Below the pieces are notes generated by a model. It made no database searches. It was not told where the DNA came from and was given only the letters and a program-made list of their open reading frames with translations. Below are positions 52,945 to 62,696 of a stretch of DNA of 64,000 bases, piece by piece. Each line of letters starts with the position of its first letter. Within the stretch, counting starts at the first letter, position 1. The position numbers and the translations under genes are program-made. Source of the DNA: Excoecaria cochinchinensis (Eukaryota > Streptophyta > Magnoliopsida > Malpighiales > Euphorbiaceae); the NCBI GenBank assembly GCA_947683425.1, contig CANTUQ010000159.1, positions 868,001 through 932,000 of the forward strand, written 5' to 3'.

Positions 52945-53853
52945 CCCTACGAAAAACTATTTTAAATCCTTTATCTTCCGTGTTTTATTTCTCACCTTAC
53001 CACATCTCTCACTCTCAAAACTTGCATATTTCGTTATTCTCTGCTATTTTGTGCTTCATTTCTCTCCTCTAGGCTAGGAATTTTTGGGAATCTACAACAA
53101 GTAAGTAATTTTTCTCTTTCTTTTTCTTTATTTTCTTTTCGGTTCTCTCTGCGTTTTGTTCCCTGTTCATTCTTCTTCTCCATTGTTATGTTTTTCAAGC
53201 TTGAATTTTAAGAGTATTTCATTTTGACTACTCTTATTGCTCTAAATTCTTGTGGTGAGTGCTATCAATTCCTTCTTTCTTCTCAAATTGTAACTCTGTG
53301 AATAAACCTTAACGTTTGGGAAGTAGGAAGTTAGGGCTTAGTCTGTGCGTGATTTGGGTTGTTACTTTTATTCAAATTCTTGGTTGAAAATGGGAATTGC
53401 TAGGCTTTAACTGTTTGCTCTACATATTAATGCATCTAATTTTAGATTTGGGTTGTTGTTAATATCTGTGAGTTTTAATTTTATTCAATTAAATTGCCGC
53501 ATACCAAATGTTTGATAAAATGTCTCAATGAATGATTTTCCTGATTTTGCCATTTCTTGACAATTTGGAATGCAGAGATTCATTTGCCATTGTGTTCAAA
53601 TGAGCTATTTGTTCTCATTGATCATTTTTGACTTCTTTGTTAATAGATGCAACTTTCCTAACATTCTAATGAGTATGTGCAGATGGTTATTCTTGGTTAG
53701 ATTGAACTTCATGAGTGCTCTTGTGATGATTTTGAATTTGATCTCACTTATGTTGAATTGTGCTTATTGCTGTCATGTAACTTTCTTGAATGCTTTGTGA
53801 ATTGATGCATCTTTTATAAACTCAAATGGGCATGGGAAGATTGTTTTTAATAG
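52689..53853 (+). mobile_element. Athila 'H' post-pol UTR, displaced copy
   Basis: A palindrome array of the GTCACGGTGG..CCACCGTGAC type (52689-52944) is colinear with 56818-57040. Next come a TATA-like CTATTTTAAATCC (52958-52969), a CT-rich leader and intron-like T-rich sequence to 53853. In a normal Athila this follows pol; here it precedes it. No real ORF. Confidence 0.7.
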
Positions 53854-56372
53854 GTTAAGAATGAGCTAAATGAATTGATTCCAACTCGTACTGTTACGGG
53901 GTGGAGAGTCTGTATCGATTTTAGCAGGTTGAACAATGCCACAAGAAAAGACCATTTCCCCTTGCCATTTATTAACCAAATGTTAGAGAGGCTAGCAAGG
54001 AATAGGTTTTACTATTTTTTCGATGGGTACTCGGGATATTTGCAAATCCCTATGGCCCCTGAAGATCAAGAGAAAACAACCTTTACCTGCCCTTATGGCA
54101 CATTCGCCTATAGGAGAATGCCTTTCAGATTATGTAATGCACCGGCTACGTTTCAGCGGTGTATGATAGCTATATTTCATGACTTCATAGAGAAATTTAT
54201 GAAGGTATTCATGGACGATTTCACTATATATGGGGCTGATTTTGAGAGTTGTTTAGAGCATCTCGATTTAGTGCTAGGGAGGTGTGAAAAGACCAACCTA
54301 GTTCTGAATTGGGAAAAATGCCAATTTATGGTGAGAGAAGGCATTGTGCTTGGGCACAAAAATTCTGAGAAAAGGATAGAGGTCGATAAGGCAAAGGTAG
54401 AGGTGATAGAAAAGTTGCCACCCCCGACTAGTGTTAAGGGCATTAGCAGTTTCTTAGGACATGTAGGGTTTTACCGCCGTTTTATCAAAGATTTTTTAAA
54501 AATTGCTAAACCCTTATCCAATTTGCTTATGAAAGATGCTCCTTTTAATTTTGATAGTGAGTGCATGCTAGCTTTTGAGACTTTGAAACAACGGCTCATT
54601 TCAGCCCCGGTGATTATATCCCCGAATTGGAATTTTCCATTTGAATTAATGTGTGATGCTAGTGACTTTACAGTTGGGGCAGTGCTTGGACAGCGGTGGG
54701 ATAAGGTATTTTATGCAGTTTATTATGCCAGTCACACCTTGACAGGGGCAAAGGTTAATTATACCACCACTGCGAAAGAGCTTCTTGCAATCGTGTATGC
54801 TTTTGAGAAGTTCATGCCATATTTGCTGGGTGCAAAAATTGTGGAGTGGTTAGACCATGCCGCTTTGAGGCATTTGCTTGCCAAGAAGAAATCCAAGCCG
54901 AGATTGATTAGATGGGTGCTCTTATTGCAAGAGTTTGACCTGGAAATCAAAGATAAGAAGGGGGCAGAAAATTTCATAGCGGATCATTTGTCGAGATTGG
55001 AGAGCGATCAAATTAAAAAAGGGGAAATTTTAGATTTATTCCCTGATGAACAAATTTGTGCTTTATTTGCAAGTGAATTTTCTGTTCCTTGGTTTGTTAA
55101 TGTGGCTAATTTTCTTGCAGGAGGATTTATGCCAAAGGACTTCACATGGCAGCAAAGGAAGAATCTGAAAGCAGATGCCCAACACTACATTTGGGATGAC
55201 CCGTATTTGTTTCGACTGTGTCCTAACCAAGTGCTTAGAAGGTGCGTCTCAGATGAAGAGAATGGTGAGATCATCAAGGCATGTCATAGCGGGGAAGCTG
55301 GTGGACACCATGGGCCAAATAGAACGGTATCAAAAATTCTATCCTCTGGTTTTTATTGGCCTACTATGTTTGAAGATGTGCAATTCTTTGTGAAAACCTG
55401 TGATAGATGCCAAAGAGTAGGTAACATTTCTAAGAGAGATGAGATGCCTTTAACCAATTTGCTTGAGGTAGAACTGTTCGATTTGTGGGGGATAGACTTT
55501 ATGGGGCCTTTTTCGGTTTCCTATGGGTATGAGTATATTTTAGTGGCAGTGGACTATGTGAGTAAATGGGTAGAAGCCATAGCCACTAGAACTTGTGATG
55601 CCAAAGTTGTTCTAGATTTCTTGAGGAAGAATATATTCACCCGATATGGAGCCACTAGAGCGATTATTAGTGATGGTGGTAAACATTTTGTTAACCACCA
55701 ATTCAAGGCTTTATTGAAAAAAATTGGAGGTAGGCATAAGGTCACCACCCCTTATCATGCTCAAGCTAATGGGCAGGTTGAAGTGTCCAACCGGAAACTT
55801 AAGCCCATCCCAAAGAAGATTGTAAATTCATCTAGAAAGGATTGGTATTTAAGGTTGGATGAAGCTTTGTGGGCTTACAGAACTGCATTCAAAACATCTA
55901 TAGGATTATCCCCATTTAAGCTTTTTTCTGGTAAATCTTGTCATCTCCTTGTCGAACTAGAACACAAAGCTTATTGGGCAACCAAGTTTCTAAATTTGAT
56001 ATTAAGAGTGCAGGTGAGAAGAGACTTCTCTAGATGAATGAACTGGAAGAGATACGCTATTGGTCGTATCAACAAGCAGAGAAGTATAAGGAAAACACAA
56101 AGAAATGGCACGACAAGAAACTGGTCAGGAAAGAATTCATTCTAGGTATGAAAGTTCTTTTATATGATAGGAGGTTGCGTTTATTTCCAGGAAAGCTAAA
56201 GTCGCAGTGGAAGGGTCCTTATGAAGTTGTGGGAGTTGATCAGTTTGGAGTGATCACATTGAAGCACCCGATGGGTGAAAACGAGTTCAAGGTAAATGGA
56301 CATCGTGTGAAGCCTTATTTTGAATCAACATATGATGGGGCTTTAGCGATCATCAACCTTGAGGATCCTTAA
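53854..56372 (+). pseudogene. pol: Athila H pol, 5'-truncated (RT partial, RNase H, integrase)
   Basis: The frame opens at 53854 just after a TAG and reads VKNELNELIPTRTVTGWRVC. It lacks Gag, protease and the RT N-terminus; there is no proper ATG. RT has FMDDFTIYGAD; RNase H has MCDASDFTVGAVLGQ; integrase has the HHCC finger (about 55285-55410), WGIDFMGPF, SDGGKHF and NGQVEVSNRK. All three integrase acids are present. One frameshift lies near 56005-56033, after which the frame MNELEEIRYWSYQQAEKY... runs to 56372. It is otherwise surprisingly intact for a truncated copy. It belongs to a different Athila family from D. Confidence 0.92.
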
Positions 56373-57070
56373 CGGTATTTAAAAGTCCAGCTGCGGACTT
56401 GTTAAATGCAGAACTTCTTCTCAAACTTTGTTATTTTGAGTTTATTGATATTTCTTTTAGGATGTTAGTCTTGTTTATTTTTGTCAAATTTGGTTGGTTT
56501 GTTGTCATATTGAACCTATGTTTTGTTGGAGAATTTTCAAGGTTTTAGTAGCTTGAAGTTTCAAGTGATTGATGAAATTTTTTGCAAGTTTGGAGGTGGT
56601 CACGGTGGCAATGGATTTTGTTACGATCGTGACCAGAGGAAAATGCATTCTAGATTCTGGAATGTGCACATGTCACGGTGGCAAAGTATTTTATTGTCAC
56701 TGTGACTAGATGAAGATGGCATTCTGAATTCGTATACTTGGTATGTCACGGTGACAATGATTTTGGTTGTCACTGTGACCAATTGGTAAATAGCATTCTA
56801 TTTTGATGTGTGCACATATCACGGTGGTGAGTGTTTTGGTTGTCACTGTGACCAAAGGTGAGTTGCATTCTGTTTTTAAATTTGCACATGTCATGGTGGC
56901 AATGAAATCCGTTGTGACCTTGACATGTTGAAGTTTCGATTCTGTTTTGCAAGTGTGGTATGTCACGGTGATAATGATTTTGTTTGTCACCATGACTATG
57001 TGGCGGTTCAAATCTGGAGTGAAGATTTTGGGTATGTCACGGTTCAAATCTGGAGTGAAGATTTTTGGTA
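56373..57070 (+). mobile_element. Athila H post-pol UTR (normal position)
   Basis: Non-coding. It carries a seven-unit palindrome array with cores at 56600, 56673, 56746, 56819, 56891, 56963 and 57037 (period 72-74 bp). It is truncated at 57070, and its last part (GGTTCAAATCTGGAGTGAAG) is partly duplicated (57003-57060). Confidence 0.85.
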
Positions 57071-58847
57071 TGACACGACCTCAGCAAGTGTACTGAATCG
57101 GCAAGTAATATATTGGGGTAAAGTTAGGATCCCGAATTATCTTACCCAAAAGATTGTGTGTGCAAGCAATGAAAATCAAATGTATGCTGAAGAATTCCCA
57201 ATTGTTTGAATTGATTGAGTTATCTATTGATTAAAAATAAAGAAATTAAATAACTAAAATAAGCAAGCAGAAATAATCAAATTAAAATTACGTCAATAAT
57301 TGATAGAAATAAAATGATGGAAAAATTAACAAGATAAGAATTCAAAATAAAAGAACGTTGCTCGGGTTCACTTGTCCACCCCATACCCAAATGTGAATAA
57401 AATTAATCCAAGAACCAACTATGAAAGAAATTGGGATAACCCTCTTAACCCAGGCTTCCCAATCCGGAGCTAGCCATTCTAATTACATGACATCCCAATC
57501 TGAAACCAGCCATATAACTAGCATATGCATGGGTCTAAAATCCTAAGTTCGGTTTATTTTCCCAATACGGAGTCAAATAACCCAGAACTTAATTATCTCA
57601 CTCATCATTCTAGTCTTAAATCATAAAATTCTGCACTTCTAGATTCCCAATCGGAGTCGTCCAAAAGATACAGCAAGAATGAATAAAAACTGAATATAAA
57701 TAATCATGGAATCCAATCCACACAACTCAATAACCAATAGAGATACATGAAATAAATAGTTCATCAAAACTGGAAATTAACTTGAGAAAATAAATCCCAT
57801 GAATTAACGATAAGAACCAGTGAAATAAACCATTCAATCATATATTTAAATTCAAAAGATGTTCAAAATTCACATCATCGATAGGGGATTCACAGATCCC
57901 CCAAACAACTAAAAGACTACTCACGATCCATTACGAAATCAAAAGGAAAGAGGAAAGAATAAATCCAGGAAAGAAAATCCCGGTTGAATCCCACGTTCTT
58001 CGATCTCCTTCTTCAAATCTTCGACGGAAAAAAATTCTGGAAATTCTGATGTAAAAATTGTGTATTGAAATTAATCTATGTGTTTCAAATGTAAAACTCT
58101 TAATTTGTAATTTAATTCTAAAGACAAAATTGAAAACCTAAATTAAGAACAACTGAAAAGCTTGTAAAAATCCTAGATCTCAAACCCTAATCTGAAAATA
58201 GGTTAAAAATCCACACTCTCATTGCCAAACAGAAAACTTGTCTTTAAATATCCCTAGGGGTCACGGTGGCAACAAAATGGTTGTCACCGTGAGGTTGTCA
58301 AGGAATTGATTCTGCCTCGCGCACAGGATAAGGGTCCCGGTGGCAACCAAATTTGTTGCCACCGTGAGATGCTCAACTTTCACTTCTTTCCAGGAACTCC
58401 TTATGCCACGGTGACAATGGATTCCCTTGCCACCGTGAGGTACCTCCTCAATTGATTCTGCCTTGGTGAGTTTTATGTCACGGTGACAACCAGATAGGTT
58501 GCCACCGTGGGGTACTTCTTGCCTGCATTTTTCCCCATTGAAGAAATATGTCACGGAGGAAATGACATCGGTTGCCACCGTGACCCATAGTAAGCCCAGC
58601 AACTGATTTTGAATCCTTTGAATGTCACGGTCACAACCAATGTTGTTGTGACCATGAGGTACCTAGAAAAATGCTGCAAACAAAATTCAACACAATCAAA
58701 ATGCTAACTAAAATGCATAAAAATTCTAAATTCACTAAGATTAACACAATTAATCTAAAGTAAGCATGATAAGACAATAAACACCACTAAACACCCATAA
58801 ATCATACGAAAATACTATCAAAACTAAATACTAAATTGAAGTTATCA
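57071..58847 (-). mobile_element. Athila-type LTR, minus orientation, 1777 bp
   Basis: Plus strand TGACACGACCTCAGCAAG...GAAGTTATCA; minus strand TGATAACTTC...GTGTCA. Both ends fit TG...CA, but the flanks (TGGTA / ATGCG) are not a duplication, so the junctions are rearranged. A six-unit GTCACGGTGGC palindrome array (58261-58660) is followed on the minus strand by TATTTAAAGA (58241-58250). Confidence 0.7.
58261..58660. repeat. GTCACGGTGGCAACC palindrome array, six ~73-bp units, in the Athila LTR
   Basis: Cores start near 58261, 58335, 58406, 58478, 58551 and 58625 (72-74 bp spacing). On the minus strand a TATA-like box lies 10 bp after the last unit. Confidence 0.9.
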
Positions 58848-61384
58848 ATGCGCGCCGAACCTCGGGTCGCCCTGAACCGCCTGCTTTTAGGGCTTTCGAG
58901 AGAAGTTCATAAAAACTTGTAAGAAATTACAAGTGCATCCATTTTTGGCAACAAGGAGGTTCTTGGAGTCGCCACCCAATAAAACATTAGGAAAGGTCAT
59001 CTAGCCTTAGTGAGCCTAAGACAGTGCTGCTATGTCCATTTTGGGCAGGCCGGAGGTGTCTTGTAGGCCCCACCGTAATAGAACATTAGGATGGCCCTCT
59101 CGCCTCGCACTTGGGCACGCCATAGGTGTCTTGGAGGCCCCACCCTAGTAGAACATTAGGATGGCCCTCTCGCCTCGTGGAGCCTAAGACTATGAAAGTT
59201 GAGCCTTTTTTCGGGACACAAGAGGTATCTTGGAGGCCCAACCTCAATAGACCATTGAGATAGCCCACTTGCCTCGTTGAGCCCAAAGACCAAAGAAGGT
59301 TCGGGACTTCCCATTTATTCATACCTTGGTTAAGTTTATAATTGATTTTTGAATTTAGCGTTTCATCGCATTTCTCATTTAATTTAGTGCAATTTAATTA
59401 AAGCGCAGGTTATCCATCCAAGAAAAGTGGTAAATGGAGTATAATTAAAATAAAGCATATGAAAATAACTTACAACAAAACTAGGGGCGAAATACAACCC
59501 TAATTGTAAATTATTCGCGATTCATACATAAATCGGGATATACATTAAGGATAAGGACATTGGTCCTCGCATGCATATTTATTACAAAACAAATTTTGAG
59601 GCATCGATTTTATTTGCTAAAAAATAGGACATTGGTCCTCAATTGATTGATAAAAAATCAATCTTAATGAATAAAAATATTTAACCATTTTTATATTAGC
59701 GGGATAAAAAAATTGATATTTATAATAACAACAAAAAATAAAAAAATAAAGTCCAAAGAATAAACCCAGGTGAGGATCCTTAGGCCATCGCAGTGGCTTC
59801 TATCACAAACAGCTCTAGATTCACCAAGCAAGTGAAATAAAACTCACAAAATAAAAGCCATGTTAGTGTAAAATTAGGAGCAAAATAAATAAGAGATTGA
59901 ATAATAGTAAAAAATGTGAGATATTGCAAGGAAAAACAATCAAAAATCAAATGATAAAAGAAAAAGGAAACAAATGAGAGAGGAGGCCCAGGAACGGCCC
60001 AAGGCGCTCGAGCGACGAGCGTCCCTGGGCTGACCAGCGGGCTAAGATGACAACTAGCGATGGCCGTCAGTGGTTGCTTCTACCCATCGGTCCCTCCTGC
60101 TCTAAGGCTGACCTGCGGGCTAGGATTACATCCATCGACGGCCCGTCGCTCGCTTGAGTGACGGCCGTCGGTGGTTGCTTCTGCCTGTCAGTTACCCCTG
60201 TTCCAAAAAAAAAGTAAATTCAAACTGTTTTGTTGTTTTGATTTAAATAAAATCGGAATTTTATGTAATAAATCACTGCAAAGTAATTAAATTCAAAATA
60301 ATAGATCCATAATGTTTACCCTCGAATTTTTACCTCGTGAAGGTGAACGTCATGCGATGTCAGTTCCCCGAATTCTATAAGGATCGGTCCGTGATTGCGT
60401 GGTTTTGAGAAATCTTTGATCGCAAAACTCGTATTGCAAAAAAAAAAAATATAAACCAAGAGAAGGGAATTACTTTCTCTTTCTCGGTATTTTATAGCAC
60501 TTCGAGTGTTGACAACAGCTAAATTGACGAAAAACGAATGAATGTCATTTCCTCGAATTAGCTTTGATTTAGAAAATATTTGACAAAAGCGTTTTTGGAG
60601 AAAATTAAAATCTCATGAGAAAACTTTTGAAATAATTTTTTTGATCCAAATTTTCCAATCTGGAATTTTCTAACCCCTAATAAGGAACTTCCTTCCCCTA
60701 TTTATAGGTTTTGGAAGACATTTTAAATAAATTTAAATTTGAAGAGGATTTTCCGAAATCAAATCAAAACCGAATGATCTTCAGAATATTCCCAAAATCA
60801 AATCTAATATTTAAAGATATTTGAAGAGATTTTGGAGATTTTAAAAGATTTAAAAGATATTTTGTCAATCTTCAAAAATTTAGAGAATCCGGCGGTTTAA
60901 ACGACATGATCACCGACCGATGGGCTTCCCGTGGATGACCGACAGGCTTCCCGTGGATGACCAACGGGTGTCTATTGCGGGGGTACCAGTGGTCATTTGA
61001 CTGACGGGCCCTACACGTGGCACGGAGATGAGAGATGGCTGTCTCTCGAGAGGAGCAGGCATCGCTCAAGCTAGCGACGGGCACCGCTCAGGCGAGCGAC
61101 GGGCTCTATTCCCGAGCGATAGCCGGCACTTATCATGAGAGATGGGCCTCTCGTGCAAGCGGCGGGCTCTCCCAACACCGATAGGCTGCCTGTTGTGGAA
61201 GAAAATGCCAATTCTCAAAGTTTAAACTCTCTTCGACTCTGCAAAATCTTTTGTTTACCCAGAAAATCTCCGATCCTTATAAAACTGGAGAATGAACACC
61301 CATAACATCCCTTATCCGAAAACCGATGTTAGTCTCTTCATCGGGTAACTCTGATCTGGACTACCTCAGGACCCGGTGTCTACA
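58848..61384 (-). mobile_element. LTR of Tat element G (its 3' LTR), 2537 bp
   Basis: It lacks the first four bases (TGTG) and starts ATGCGCGCCGAACC. It ends ACCCGGTGTCTACA at 61384. It is colinear in landmarks with the E LTR (GAGTCGCCACCCAATA, GCCCAAAGACC). It contains a three-unit ~70-90-bp repeat (59042-59280), GC-rich repeats with GACGGCCGTC-like words (60000-60190 and 60910-61200), and on the minus strand a TATA-like CTATAAATAGG at about 60698-60708. Because tandem arrays follow it on the right, it should be the left (3') LTR of a minus-strand element extending beyond the window. Confidence 0.75.
59042..59280. repeat. Three imperfect tandem units inside the G LTR
   Basis: Each unit contains AGGTGTCTTG-AGGCCCCACC or a close variant, then ATAGAACATTAGGATGGCCC and CTCGCCTCG. 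Units begin near 59042, 59111 and 59210. They appear to be amplifications of the LTR boundary motif seen once at 58968-59030. Confidence 0.8.
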
Positions 61385-61860
61385 CATACCCTTGCTAACC
61401 CCCATTCGGTCTGTAAGGCATCTGATTTGATATACCGCATTTGTCTTGCTGGCCACCATATGGCCTACATGGCATACCCTTTCTAACCGCCATTCGGTCT
61501 GCAAGGCATGTGATTTGATATACCTCATTTGTCTTGCTGGCCACCATCTGGCCTGCACAGCATATCCCTTATTAACCACCATCCGATCTGCAAGGCATGT
61601 GATTGTTGTCGTTGAATTGCAGTGCATTCTATTGTGACTCATATGATATACTGCATTTGTCTTGTTAGCCACCATTTGGACTGCACGGCATACCCTTGTT
61701 AAACCCCATCCGGTCTACAAGGCATGTGATCGTTGTCGTTGAATTGCAGTGTATTCTACTGTTACTCTTTCTGATATACTGCATTTATCTTACTGGCCAC
61801 CATTCGGCCTGCATGGCTTGCCCTTGCTAACCCCCATCCGGTCTACAAGGCACGTGATTG
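61385..61860. repeat. Tandem array 1 of the G 3' UTR (units of 88-90 and 128 bp)
   Basis: Units start at about 61386, 61476, 61564, 61692 and 61820. They share CTTGCTAACCCCCAT-CGGTCT, AAGGCATGTGATT and GGCCACCAT-TGGCCTGCA. The 128-bp units carry an extra ~40 bp (TTGTCGTTGAATTGCAGTG). Confidence 0.9.
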
Positions 61861-62030
61861 CTAACCACCATCGGGTCAACATGGTATCTGGTTGCTAACC
61901 ACCACCAGGTCGGCATGGTATCTAATTGGTAACCACCATCGGGTCGGTATGGTATCTGATTGCTAACCACTATGGGGTCGGTATAGTATCTGGTTTCTAA
62001 CCACCATCCGGTCAACCGGGTATCTGATTG
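61861..62030. repeat. Tandem array 2 of the G 3' UTR (five 34-bp units)
   Basis: CTAACCACCATCGGGTCA-CATGGTATCTGATTG repeated at 61861, 61895, 61929, 61963 and 61997, an exact 34-bp period. It derives from the first third of the array 1 unit. Confidence 0.93.
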
Positions 62031-62212
62031 CTATCATCTTTGCTGGCGCTTATCCTGAACCTCTTTCCCTATAAAAATGGGCAAAACAAATGTGCAGGGC
62101 ATAGGAAAGAGATGTGTACCTATGGCATCACGTACCTATTGGGGTCAATGTCAGACGAGTCTCCCCTGAAGGAAGGTTGGTTTTTCCCTGGAGAACAGTT
62201 TGCAGAGTATGA

Positions 62213-62330
62213 ATATCATCCTCTTAGATGGGACTGAGTCATTTTCTAAACTTCCAAAGTGCGGATATCATCCTCTTGATTGCACTGAGTCATTTTCTAG
62301 ACTTCCAAAGTGTGGATATCATCCTCTTGG
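62213..62330. repeat. Two-and-a-bit 52-bp tandem units
   Basis: ATATCATCCTCTT begins at 62213, 62265 and 62316. The units share CACTGAGTCATTTTCTA and ACTTCCAAAGTG. Confidence 0.88.
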
Positions 62331-62460
62331 ATTGCTTTATCTACTGTGATATACTAGATACCGATCCCTCTATCATCTCTAATCGGAGCCTCCTTATTAA
62401 AAAAAAAAAACTGTATGCCTCTTAAGAGGGCTTTGTGCTCACAAGGAAACTTTGAAAATT

Positions 62461-62560
62461 TATGCTCATTGAGAGGCTTTGATGCTCACTGAGAGATTTA
62501 GATGCTCACTGAGAGGCTTAGATGCTCACTGAGAGACTTAGATGCTCACTGAGAGACTTA
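62461..62560. repeat. Tandem array 3 of the G 3' UTR (five 20-bp units)
   Basis: GATGCTCACTGAGAGACTTA in exact 20-bp register at 62461, 62481, 62501, 62521 and 62541, with one to four changes per unit. Confidence 0.95.
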
Positions 62561-62564
62561 AATT

Positions 62565-62696
62565 TTGAGCCTCCTGAGAGAAAATTAGATTTGAGCCTCC
62601 TGAAAGGAAAATTAGATTTGAGCGTCCCGAGAGGAAATTAGATTTGAGCCTCTAGACAGGAAATTATATTTGAGCCTTCTGAGATAAAAATTAGAT
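62565..62696. repeat. Tandem array 4 of the G 3' UTR (five 26-27-bp units)
   Basis: TTGAGCCTCCTGAGAGGAAA-TTAGAT repeated at 62565, 62591, 62618, 62644 and 62670. Confidence 0.93.

Noticed and set aside
57071..58847. Clean solo-LTR insertion
   Set aside because: Termini fit TG...CA but the flanking five bases differ (TGGTA versus ATGCG) and both neighbours are truncated, so it is a rearranged LTR rather than a simple solo LTR.
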